Under the pieces are notes generated by a model. It ran no database searches. It saw only the letters and a program-made list of their open reading frames with translations, and was not told the origin of the DNA. The position numbers were made by a program, and so were the translations under genes. DNA of 64,000 bases from CAIWHR01 sp963843595 (GTDB taxonomy: Bacteria > Pseudomonadota > Gammaproteobacteria > Burkholderiales > Casimicrobiaceae): NCBI GenBank assembly GCA_963843595.1, contig CAWJLG010000012.1, positions 248,001-312,000 of the forward strand, given 5' to 3'. Shown in pieces: positions 37,846 through 46,254 of this stretch; within the stretch, counting starts at the first letter, position 1, and every line of letters starts with the position of its first letter.

Positions 37846-37990
37846 GGCCGGAATGGTACACGGATCGGATCGACGGCCGCGGACGGCCGGGCCGGCGTCC
37901 GCGCCGCATGGAACAAAGCGCGGTAAACTGCTTCGGCACGAGCGCCGCGATCGACCGCGGTGTTTCGGCTTCCGCGAGCGAAGCGAAACG

Positions 37991-39292
37991 ATGAGCGACG
38001 TTGCCACTGCCGACAGCATCGAAATCCTTTACGGGGAGTCGGGATTGCGGCTGCCGCTGCCGCGGGCCGCGCATGCGACCGTGATCGGCAAGCGACCATT
38101 GCCCAAGCTGGCCGACGCGCACGCGGCCGTTCGACAGGCGTTTGCCCACCCGGTGGGTGCCGCGCCGCTCGCGAGCCTCGTGCGCGATCGCCGAAGTGCG
38201 TGCATCCTGATCTGTGACATCACGCGGCCGGTCCCGAACCGCCTGTTCCTGCGTCCGCTGATCGAGACGATGCTGACGGCCGGGATGGCACGGGAACGCA
38301 TCACCGTACTCGTGGCGACCGGCCTGCATCGCCCCAACGAGGGCGCGGAACTGGCCGAGGTCGTCGGCGATCCGTGGGTGCTGGAGACGGTGCGCGTCGA
38401 GAACCACTTCGCCCGCGACGACGCCGCGCATGTCGACCTCGGATTCACCCCGGCGCGACGCACACCGGTCCGGCTCGACCGCCGCTTCGTCGATGCCGAA
38501 CTCCGGATCGCCACCGGGCTCGTCGAGCCGCACTTCATGGCCGGATACTCCGGCGGGCGGAAGGTCATCGCGCCCGGGATCGCGCACGCCGAGACCATCC
38601 GCACCTTCCACAGCGCCCGCTTCATGGAGGACCCGGCCGCCGTCCAGTGCAATCTCGCCGGAAATCCGCTGCACGAGGAGCAGCTCGCGATCGTTCGAAT
38701 GCTGGGCGAGGTCCATGCGGTCAACACGGTCATCGACGAGGACCGCGATCTCGTTCACGTCAATTTCGGCGAGGTGATCGAAAGCCATCTTGCCGCCGTC
38801 GCGTTCGTCGCCGAGAGCACGCGAGTGCCAGTCGGCCGTCGTTTCGCCACGATCGTCACGTCGGCGGCGGGTCACCCGCTCGACAAGACGTACTACCAGA
38901 CGGTGAAGGGCATGGTGACGCCGCTCGACATCCTCGAGCCCGGCGGCACGCTCATCGTGGCATCGGCGTGCTCCGAGGGCTTCGGCTCGGCGGAGTTTCG
39001 CGCGGCGCAGGCGCGGCTCGTCGCGCTCGGCCCCGATGCGTTCCTGCAGACACTGCTCGCGAAAAGGCTCGCCGACGTCGACGAGTGGCAGACCGAGATG
39101 CAGCTGAAGGCGCTGCGCGCCGGCCGCGTGCAGCTCTACACGAGCGGACTCGATGACGACGAACGACGCCTGACCGGAGTCGAGACGATCGACTCGGTCG
39201 GCGACGCCCTCGCCGCGGCACTCGCCCGCGCCGGCGATCCCGCGTTCGCCGTGATTCCGGAAGGACCGTATGTCGTCCCCGTCGTCGGCTGA
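37991..39292 (+). CDS. larA: Nickel-dependent lactate racemase LarA
   Basis: 433 residues from the ATG at 37991. LarA hallmarks: CDITRPVPN (Arg), VATGLHRPNEG (His), EPHFMAGYSGGRKVIAPGIA (His and cofactor-bearing Lys, about 191) and TIRTFHSARF (His), plus KTYYQTVKGM. It interconverts L- and D-lactate or a related 2-hydroxy acid with the covalently held nickel-pincer nucleotide. First gene of larA-larC-larE-larB; larC starts inside its last codons. Confidence 0.92.
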   Translation: MSDVATADSIEILYGESGLRLPLPRAAHATVIGKRPLPKLADAHAAVRQAFAHPVGAAPLASLVRDRRSACILICDITRPVPNRLFLRPLIETMLTAGMARERITVLVATGLHRPNEGAELAEVVGDPWVLETVRVENHFARDDAAHVDLGFTPARRTPVRLDRRFVDAELRIATGLVEPHFMAGYSGGRKVIAPGIAHAETIRTFHSARFMEDPAAVQCNLAGNPLHEEQLAIVRMLGEVHAVNTVIDEDRDLVHVNFGEVIESHLAAVAFVAESTRVPVGRRFATIVTSAAGHPLDKTYYQTVKGMVTPLDILEPGGTLIVASACSEGFGSAEFRAAQARLVALGPDAFLQTLLAKRLADVDEWQTEMQLKALRAGRVQLYTSGLDDDERRLTGVETIDSVGDALAAALARAGDPAFAVIPEGPYVVPVVG

Positions 39293-40550
39293 CGCGGACC
39301 CGATGCCGTCGCCGGCGTCGCTGTCCATCCATCTCGATCTCGTCGGCGGCCTTGCCGGCGACATGTTCGTCGCCGCGCTCGTCGATGCGTTTCCCGTGCT
39401 GGAAGCGCCGGTGCTCGCGGAGCTGGCGAAGGTGCAGCCGACCGGCGCGGGAAGGCCGGCCTTTGCGGCGGTGAAGAGTTCAGGCATTGCGGCGCGCCGA
39501 TTCGGCCTGGTGCCGATGACCGCGGATGCCGCCAATGGAGACCGCCCTCAGCACACTGCCGAGCATGCACACCACGGGACGTCCTATCGCGACCTCGAGC
39601 GTCGACTGAACGCCGCGCCGCTGACGCCCGCCACCCGTGACCACGCACTGGCGCTGCTCGCGCTCCTTGCCGATGCCGAAGCGCACGTACACGGCATCCC
39701 CGTCGACGACGTGCATTTCCACGAGCTCGCCGACTGGGACTCGTTGATGGACGTCGTTGCCGTCGGCTGCATCGCCTCGCGGCTCGCCGGGGCGCACTGG
39801 ACCGCGTCGCCACCGCCGCTCGGCACGGGTACCGTGCGTACCGCGCACGGCTTGCTGCCGGTGCCCGCTCCCGCGACCTCGCACCTGCTCACCGGTTACC
39901 CATGGCGCGACGACGGCGTCTCCGGCGAGCGCGTCACGCCGACCGGCGCCGCCATCCTGCGCCTGCTCGTGCCCGCGGCGGCGTGCGGCGCGCGCCGCGA
40001 CGACGGACGACTCGTCGCCGTCGGCAGCGGCGCGGGCACGCGCGTGCTGCCCGGGATCCCCAACATCACACGCGTGCTCGTGTCCGAACGCGTGAGCACG
40101 GTCGAGGCGGACAGCATCGCGATGATCGAGTTCGACGTCGACGACATGACGGGCGAGGAGATTGCGCTTGCGGCCGAGCGCCTGCGCGCGCAGGCCGGCG
40201 TCGTCGACGTGTCGGTCGGCTCCCGCGTCGGCAAGAAAGGTCGGCCGCTCGCCGACTTTCGCGTGCTCGCGCAGACGCACGCCGCCGACGCTGTCGCCCG
40301 CGCCTGCTTCACCGAGACTTCGACGCTGGGACTGCGCATGCGCGAGGAGCGGCGGCACGTGCTGCGCCGGTCCGAAGCCGAAGTCGAGGTCGCCGGCGCT
40401 TCGGTCACCGTGAAGATCGCCGAGCGCCCCGACGGCGCGCGCACCGCCAAGGCCGCGCACGACGACATCGCGCAGTCGCGCGGCCTCGCCGGGCGTCGTC
40501 ATGCGCGCAGCGCCGGCGAGCGGCGCGCACTCGAAGGCGCCGACGAATGA
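39270..40550 (+). CDS. larC: LarC nickel-pincer cofactor cyclometallase (nickel insertion)
   Basis: 426 residues, overlapping larA by 23 bases; GGAAGG five bases before the ATG at 39270 supports this start. Family motifs: HLDLVGGLAGDMFVAALVDA at the start, HAHHGTSYRDLERRL, VHFHELADWDSLMDVV, and C-terminal EFDVDDMTGEEIALAAERLR and RVGKKGRPLADFRVL. LarC inserts Ni into the sulfurated pyridinium dinucleotide precursor, consuming CTP. In Lactiplantibacillus plantarum it is made from two frames by a ribosomal frameshift; here it is one continuous frame. Confidence 0.9.
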   Translation: MSSPSSADADPMPSPASLSIHLDLVGGLAGDMFVAALVDAFPVLEAPVLAELAKVQPTGAGRPAFAAVKSSGIAARRFGLVPMTADAANGDRPQHTAEHAHHGTSYRDLERRLNAAPLTPATRDHALALLALLADAEAHVHGIPVDDVHFHELADWDSLMDVVAVGCIASRLAGAHWTASPPPLGTGTVRTAHGLLPVPAPATSHLLTGYPWRDDGVSGERVTPTGAAILRLLVPAAACGARRDDGRLVAVGSGAGTRVLPGIPNITRVLVSERVSTVEADSIAMIEFDVDDMTGEEIALAAERLRAQAGVVDVSVGSRVGKKGRPLADFRVLAQTHAADAVARACFTETSTLGLRMREERRHVLRRSEAEVEVAGASVTVKIAERPDGARTAKAAHDDIAQSRGLAGRRHARSAGERRALEGADE

Positions 40551-41377
40551 ACGGGCCCGCGCTTGGCGCCGGGGCGCTTGCACACGTGGTCGAGCGGCTC
40601 GACCGCCACGACCGGCTTGCGATCGCAGTCAGCGGCGGCGTGGATTCGATGACGCTCGCGCATGTGGCGCACCGCTTCTCGCGCGCCCGCGTCACGATGT
40701 ATCACGCGGCCGGTCCCGCCGTGCCCGCTGCCGCAGGCGAACGTGTCCGCGCGCATGCGGAGTGTCATGGCTGGACGCTGCAGCTGCTCGACGCCGGCGA
40801 ATACGCCGACGCACGCTACCGCGCCAATCCAGTCGATCGCTGCTATTACTGCAAGTCCAACCTGTACGCCCGCATCCGCGCGATGACGGCGGACCCGATC
40901 GCCTCGGGCACCAACCGCGACGACCTCGCCGATTTCCGGCCGGGGCTGCGCGCGGCGGCCGAAGCGGGCGTCGTTCATCCGTACGTCGACGCAGGCATCG
41001 ACAAGCCCGCCGTCTACGCGCTCGCCGCAGCGCTCGGCCTCGACGACCTCGAGCGGCTGCCGGCACAGCCGTGTCTCGCGAGTCGGGTCGAGACCGGAAT
41101 CGCCATTGCCGCGGCCGATCTCGCCTTCGTCGACGCGGTCGAGACAGAGCTCGCGCGCCGTTTGGGCGCCGAGACGGTCCTACGCTGTCGCGTCACGCAC
41201 GCCGGCGTCGTGATCGAGCTCGGCGACCCGCACGATGTCGCGGCCGATGTCGCGCAGGAGGTCGGTCGGCGCGCGTGCAGCGCGCAAGGCCGCGCGTTCG
41301 TCGGCGTACGGCGCTATGCGCGGGGAGCCGCCTTTCTGCGACCTGCCGATGGCAACGGCGCACCCGGTGGCCGCTGA
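40547..41377 (+). CDS. larE: LarE ATP-dependent sulfurtransferase of nickel-pincer cofactor synthesis
   Basis: 276 residues; ATGA overlap with larC. PP-loop AIAVSGGVDSMTLAHVAHR (about 28-46) adenylates the substrate carboxylates. Cysteines are at 99 and 102 (RCYYCK) and 176 (QPCLASR). Residue 176 corresponds in number and context to the sacrificial Cys of the L. plantarum enzyme. The extra CxxC fits LarE groups reported to hold an iron-sulfur cluster, which would allow catalytic rather than suicidal sulfur transfer; this is inference from spacing. Confidence 0.9.
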   Translation: MNGPALGAGALAHVVERLDRHDRLAIAVSGGVDSMTLAHVAHRFSRARVTMYHAAGPAVPAAAGERVRAHAECHGWTLQLLDAGEYADARYRANPVDRCYYCKSNLYARIRAMTADPIASGTNRDDLADFRPGLRAAAEAGVVHPYVDAGIDKPAVYALAAALGLDDLERLPAQPCLASRVETGIAIAAADLAFVDAVETELARRLGAETVLRCRVTHAGVVIELGDPHDVAADVAQEVGRRACSAQGRAFVGVRRYARGAAFLRPADGNGAPGGR

Positions 41378-41464
41378 CGTCGCGGCAACACGAAGGGACC
41401 GAACGGCGGCGGCGGCCCGGGGACAACGGGACGCCCCGGTCCGGCATGCGAGGAGAACGCGCGG

Positions 41465-42139
41465 GTGATCGAGTATCGGCTCGACTGGGAAAGGGTGAAG
41501 CGAACCGGCAACGCCGAGGCCGTGCTGTGCGAGCCCAAGACCTCGGCGCAGATCGGCGCGATCATCGTCCACGCGATGGAGCTTCGCCATCCGTTGCTCC
41601 TCACGCGGCTCTCCGGCCGCAAGCACGAACGCCTGCCCGACGCCGTCCGCGACGCCCTCGACTACGATCCAGCCTCACGCACGGCGATCCTCGGTGGACT
41701 CCCCGCGTCCCGGGCGACCGGACGTGTGGCCATCGTCGCCGGCGGCACGTCCGACATGCCCGTCGCCAGCGAAGCCGCGCGTACGCTCGCATTCCAGGGC
41801 GAAGCCGCAACGCTCGTCGTCGACGTCGGGGTCGCCGGATTGTGGCGGCTCATGGACCAGCTGGAGACGATCCGCCGGCATCGCGTGGTGATCGCCGTCG
41901 CAGGGATGGAGGGCGCGCTCTTCAGTGTGCTCGCCGGCCTCGTCGCCTGTCCGGTCATCGCGGTGCCAACCTCGGTCGGCTACGGCGTGGGCGCGGGCGG
42001 ACAGACGGCGCTCAACGCCGCGCTGGCGAGTTGCGCCTCGGGCCTTGCGGTTGTCAACATCGACAACGGGTTCGGTGCGGCGCACGCCGCACTGCGGATG
42101 CTCGGCGACGCGGCCGTCGCGGGTGGTACGTCGGCCTAA
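41465..42139 (+). CDS. larB: LarB nicotinate mononucleotide-type carboxylase/hydrolase
   Basis: 224 residues from a GTG at 41465 with GAGGAG upstream. LarB is related to PurE: VAIVAGGTSDMPVASEAART, VVIAVAGMEGALFSVLAGLV, PVIAVPTSVGYGVGAGGQTA and VVNIDNGFGAAHAA are the signatures. It carboxylates nicotinic acid adenine dinucleotide and cleaves it to pyridinium biscarboxylate mononucleotide, the first step of nickel-pincer synthesis. Completes the larA-C-E-B set, 87 bases after larE. Confidence 0.92.
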   Translation: MIEYRLDWERVKRTGNAEAVLCEPKTSAQIGAIIVHAMELRHPLLLTRLSGRKHERLPDAVRDALDYDPASRTAILGGLPASRATGRVAIVAGGTSDMPVASEAARTLAFQGEAATLVVDVGVAGLWRLMDQLETIRRHRVVIAVAGMEGALFSVLAGLVACPVIAVPTSVGYGVGAGGQTALNAALASCASGLAVVNIDNGFGAAHAALRMLGDAAVAGGTSA

Positions 42140-42413
42140 AGGCGCACACCGCGCGGATCCGCGCCGAGGCTTCGGCGCAGCCGCCCGTACGGACCGGGTC
42201 GGCGATCGATGTCGGCCAGCTTTCGCACTGTCGGAGGGCTTGACACCTTGTCGGCGACGATCGGGGAATGCGCGCGCAACCCATTGTTTTGGAACGATGA
42301 CCGCCGTCGGCATGAATCATGCATCGAACGAGCGGCAGGGGCGAAGGTCTCACGACATCGGCCGCAGAATTCCGCGATCGCCCGAACGAACATCTACCGA
42401 AAGGCAGCAGGCG

Positions 42414-42602
42414 ATGGTCGACACTCCGATCCAGATGCAGGACTGCGAACACGAACTCGCCCGGATCCGCTCCGACCCCCGATACGGCATCGACGGGGCC
42501 GACGACGACCTGATGGAGCGCGAGCTGGCGCTGCTGATCGCGCAGGCGCAGGCACAGGAAATCGAATTCGCGCAACGACGGCGCAGCGTAAGGCGCCGGT
42601 AA
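42414..42602 (+). CDS. Small hypothetical acidic/helical protein
   Basis: 62 residues from ATG 42414 (AAGGCAG-type weak ribosome site). I do not recognise it. The sequence is highly charged and helical (DCEHELARIRSDPRYGIDGA, DLMERELALLIAQAQAQE), without membrane segments or Cys pairs. It sits 274 bases after larB and 77 before a good terminator on the same strand, which supports expression as a small gene. It could be a false frame, but its composition is protein-like. Confidence 0.5.
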   Translation: MVDTPIQMQDCEHELARIRSDPRYGIDGADDDLMERELALLIAQAQAQEIEFAQRRRSVRRR

Positions 42603-42907
42603 TCCCCGAATTGTCGATCGACGGCGTTCGGCGCCGTCGGGCCGCAAACCGCGTTTCACTCCTCTAGCGGTATTTTCGAACCCCGCCCCGGCGGGGTTTC
42701 TTTTTTGCCTGTTGCGCCCGCCGCGGCTGCAGGCGAACACCTTCGCATGGGGGCCCACGACCCCCGTTTGGCCGACCCCCGCGCGGCTCCCTGGCGCAGG
42801 GAATACACCATGCGGCCCCTTCGACCCCTGGAGTAAAATCGCCATTTGCCCGGCCCTCGGGCCGGGTCGCCCGAACCGGTCTTTCGACTTCCGGAAAGCG
42901 AACCGCC
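42603..42907. other. Intergenic stretch between the small protein and mcm
   Basis: About 305 bases holding the terminator at 42679-42706. The rest, up to the mcm start, has no clear gene; no promoter match was convincing, though the mcm operon promoter must lie here. Confidence 0.5.
42679..42706 (+). terminator. Intrinsic terminator before mcm
   Basis: AACCCCGC (42679-42686) pairs with GCGGGGTT (42691-42698) around CCCG, followed by a T-rich run to 42706. It separates the lar/small-protein region from the methylmalonyl-CoA genes. Confidence 0.88.
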
Positions 42908-45068
42908 ATGAACGACCGCGCCCCCCAGATCCCCCCGCTCGACGACTGGCAGAAGTCGGCGGCGAAGGCGGCCGGGTCGCCGGGCAAGCTCCTCTGGCAC
43001 ACGCCCGAGGGCATCGACGTCAAGGCGCTCTACACGGCAGCCGACGTCGCGGGATTGCCCCACACGAACACCCTGCCGGGCTTCGAGCCCTTCGTACGCG
43101 GTCCGCAGGCGACGATGTACACGGTCCGGCCGTGGACGATCCGGCAGTACGCCGGCTTCTCGACCGCCGAAGAATCCAATGCCTTCTACCGGCGCAACCT
43201 CGCCGCCGGGCAGCAGGGCGTGTCGGTCGCTTTCGACCTCGCCACCCATCGCGGCTACGACTCCGACCACCCGCGCGTGACGGGCGACGTCGGCAAGGCC
43301 GGCGTCGCGATCGATTCGGTCGAGGACATGAAGATCCTGTTCGGCGGCATTCCGCTGGACAAGGTCTCGGTGTCGATGACGATGAATGGCGCCGTACTGC
43401 CCGTGCTCGCCGGCTATGTGGTGGCCGCCGAGGAACAGGGGGTCGCGCAGGACCAGCTCTCGGGGACGATCCAGAACGACATCCTCAAGGAGTTCATGGT
43501 CCGCAACACCTACATCTACCCGCCCGAGCCGTCGATGCGGATCGTGGCCGACATCATCGACCACACGGCACGCCACATGCCGAAGTTCAACTCGATCTCG
43601 ATCTCCGGCTACCACATCCAGGAGGCGGGGGCGACCCAGGCGCTGGAGCTCGCCTTCACGCTCGCCGACGGTCGCGAGTACGTGCGGGCCGCGCTGGCGC
43701 GCGGTCTCGACATCGACGCGTTCGCCGGGCGGCTGTCGTTCTTCTTCTGCCTGGGCATGAACTTCTACCTCGAGATCGCCAAGCTGCGCGCGGCCCGACT
43801 CCTGTGGTGGCGGATCATGAAGACGTTCGGCCCGAAGAAACCGAAATCGATGATGCTGCGCACGCACGTGCAGACCTCCGGCTGGTCGCTGACCGAGCAG
43901 GACCCGTACAACAACATCGTGCGCACGACGATCGAGGCGATGGCCGCGGTGTTCGGCGGCACGCAATCGCTGCACACCAATTCGTTCGACGAGGCGATCG
44001 CGCTGCCGACCGATTTCTCGGCGCGCATCGCGCGCAACACGCAGCTCATCATCCAGGAGGAGACGCACATCACCAGCGTCGTCGATCCCTGGGCCGGCTC
44101 CTACATGATGGAGAAGCTCACGCAGGACATGGCCGACAAGGCGTGGGCAATCATCGACGAGGCCGAGGCGATGGGCGGCATGACCAAGTGCCGTCCAGTC
44201 CGGCTGGGCGAAGCTGCGGATCGAGGCCTGCGCCGCAGAGAAGCAGGCGCGCATCGACCGCGGCGAGGACGTGATCGTCGGCGTCAACAAGTACTCGCTG
44301 ACGGAAGAGGCGCCGCTGCCGATACGCGAAATCGACAACACCGCGGTGCGCGCCTCGCAGATCCGGCGGCTCACCGAAGTCAAGGCGAAACGCGACCGGA
44401 GGGCTGTCGACGCCGCGCTCGCCGCGATCACCGAAGCCGCGAACAGCGGCAACGGCAACCTGCTCGCGCTCTCGATCGATGCGATTCGGGCACGCGCCAC
44501 CGTCGGCGAGGTCAGCGACGCCATGGAAAAGGTCTGGGGTCGGTACAAGGCGCAGGGACAGACCGTGTCGGGCGTCTACGGCGCGGCGTTCACGCAGGAC
44601 GCCGGGTGGCAGGCGCTCAAGGCCGACATCGACGCCTTCGAGAGCGAGGAAGGCCGCCGCCCGCGGATCATGGTCGCGAAGGTCGGCCAGGACGGGCACG
44701 ACCGCGGCGCGAAGGTGATCGCGACCGCCTTCGCCGACCTGGGCTTCGATGTCGACGTCGGCCCGCTGTTCCAGACTCCCGAGGAGGCCGCGCGCCAGGC
44801 AATCGAGAACGACGTCCACGCGATCGGGGTGTCGACGCTCGCCGCCGGGCACAAGACGCTGGTCCCGCAACTCGTGCAGGCGCTGCGGGCGCAGGGCGCC
44901 CCGGAGATTGTCGTTGTCGTCGGCGGCGTGATCCCGCAGCAGGATTACGAGTTTCTGCACAAGGCCGGCGTGGCCGCAGTGTTCGGCCCCGGCACGGTGA
45001 TCGCCACGGCGGCGCGGAGCGTGCTGAAGGCGATCCGCGAGGCCCGCGCGAAGGCGAGCGCGGTCTAG
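42908..45068 (+). pseudogene. scpA: Methylmalonyl-CoA mutase (single polypeptide), one-base frameshift
   Basis: The N-terminal 427 codons encode the substrate-binding barrel (LPGFEPFVRGPQATMY, VAFDLATHRGYDSDHPRV, YPPEPSMRIVADI). After GGMTK the match shifts frame: deleting T44189 restores AVQSGWAKLRIEACAAEKQA and carries on to 45068. The C-terminal B12 domain has GQDGHDRGAKVIATAFADLG with the DxHxxG cobalt-binding motif. Corrected length is about 719 residues, normal for this enzyme. It isomerises (R)-methylmalonyl-CoA to succinyl-CoA with adenosylcobalamin. Both halves are perfectly conserved otherwise, so an assembly error is likely. Confidence 0.93.
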
Positions 45069-45088
45069 CGTTTCGCCTGGCTGATCCA

Positions 45089-45103
45089 GGGGGCGCTGCC
45101 CCC
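45089..45103 (+). other. Small hairpin between mcm and meaB
   Basis: GGGGGC/GCCCCC around loop GCT, 20 bases after the mcm stop, followed by only a short T stretch; a weak terminator or mRNA-stabilising element within the operon. Confidence 0.4.
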
Positions 45104-45152
45104 GTCGATTTTCACGACACCGTCCCGAACGCGACCGACCGACACCCTCGAC

Positions 45153-46169
45153 ATGCCCGTCGCCGCGCGTACGCCCGCCGTGCCCGATCGCCTCGATCCG
45201 GCCGGACGCGCGCTCGTCGATGGAGTGCTCCGCGGGGAGCTTCGCGCCATCGCGAAGGCGATCACGCTGATCGAGTCCTCGCGCCGCGATCACCACGCCC
45301 GCGCCGACGCGCTCCTCGAGGCGCTGCTGCCGCGCACCGGCGGCAGCTATCGCATCGGCATCAGCGGTGCACCGGGCGCCGGGAAATCGACGTTCATCGA
45401 GGCGTTCGGCCTGCACCTGACCGATCGCGGGCATCGGGTTGCCGTGCTGGCCGTCGACCCGTCGAGCGCGATCTCGGGAGGCTCGATCCTCGGCGACAAG
45501 ACGCGGATGGAACGCCTCGCGCGCGATCCCAAGGCGTTCATCCGGCCCAGCCCGTCCGGTGGCACGCTCGGCGGCGTCGCGCACAAGACACGTGAGGCGC
45601 TTGCGGTGTGCGAAGCCGCCGGCTACGACATCGTGATCGTCGAGACCGTCGGCGTCGGGCAGTCCGAGACCGCCGTCGCCGGAATGACCGATTTCTTCGT
45701 GCTGATCGCGCTGCCGAACGCCGGTGACGACCTGCAGGCGATCAAGCGCGGCATCGTCGAGCTTGTCGATCTCGTGCTCGTCAACAAGGAAGATCTCGAC
45801 CCCAGAGCCGCGGAACTCGCGCGCACGCAGATCGCGAACGCGTTCTCGATGTTGCGCCCGCGCGATGCGTGGTGGACGCCGCCGGTGATGAAACTCTCCG
45901 CCTCGACCGGCGCCGGACTTGCCGCCTTCTGGGACAAGGCGGAGGAATTCCGCGCCACGGCAACCGCGAACGGCACGCTGGCGGGCCGGCGCAGGACGCA
46001 GGCGCTGGCCTGGATGACGGCGCTGGTCGAGCACGAGATCCGCGCCCGGTTCTACCAGCTGCCGGCGGTCAAGGAGGAGCTCGCCGCCTTGCGGCGGGCG
46101 GTGACCGATGGGACCATGACGCCGTCGTCCGCCGCAGCGCGGCTGCTCGCGGCGGCGAAGCCGCCCTGA
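45153..46169 (+). CDS. meaB: MeaB/ArgK GTPase chaperone of methylmalonyl-CoA mutase
   Basis: 338 residues. P-loop IGISGAPGAGKSTFIEAFGL (about 69-88), AVDPSSAISGGSILGDKTRM, switch IVETVGVGQSETAVAGM and the G-motif VLVNKEDLD. It protects and reloads the mutase with adenosylcobalamin using GTP. It follows mcm by 84 bases and precedes pccB, giving the usual propionyl-CoA carboxylase/mutase locus. Confidence 0.93.
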   Translation: MPVAARTPAVPDRLDPAGRALVDGVLRGELRAIAKAITLIESSRRDHHARADALLEALLPRTGGSYRIGISGAPGAGKSTFIEAFGLHLTDRGHRVAVLAVDPSSAISGGSILGDKTRMERLARDPKAFIRPSPSGGTLGGVAHKTREALAVCEAAGYDIVIVETVGVGQSETAVAGMTDFFVLIALPNAGDDLQAIKRGIVELVDLVLVNKEDLDPRAAELARTQIANAFSMLRPRDAWWTPPVMKLSASTGAGLAAFWDKAEEFRATATANGTLAGRRRTQALAWMTALVEHEIRARFYQLPAVKEELAALRRAVTDGTMTPSSAAARLLAAAKPP

Positions 46170-46254
46170 CGCGGCGGCACGATTCCGCGTTGCCGACGAT
46201 CGCAACGCGCCGACCGCGACCGGAAAACGCTCCACGGGGAAGGACCAGAAGGCG

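Noticed and set aside
42240..42262. Perfect TTGACA at 42240-42245 as a -35 box
   Set aside because: Nothing like a -10 box at 15-19 bases, and no gene start at a suitable distance.
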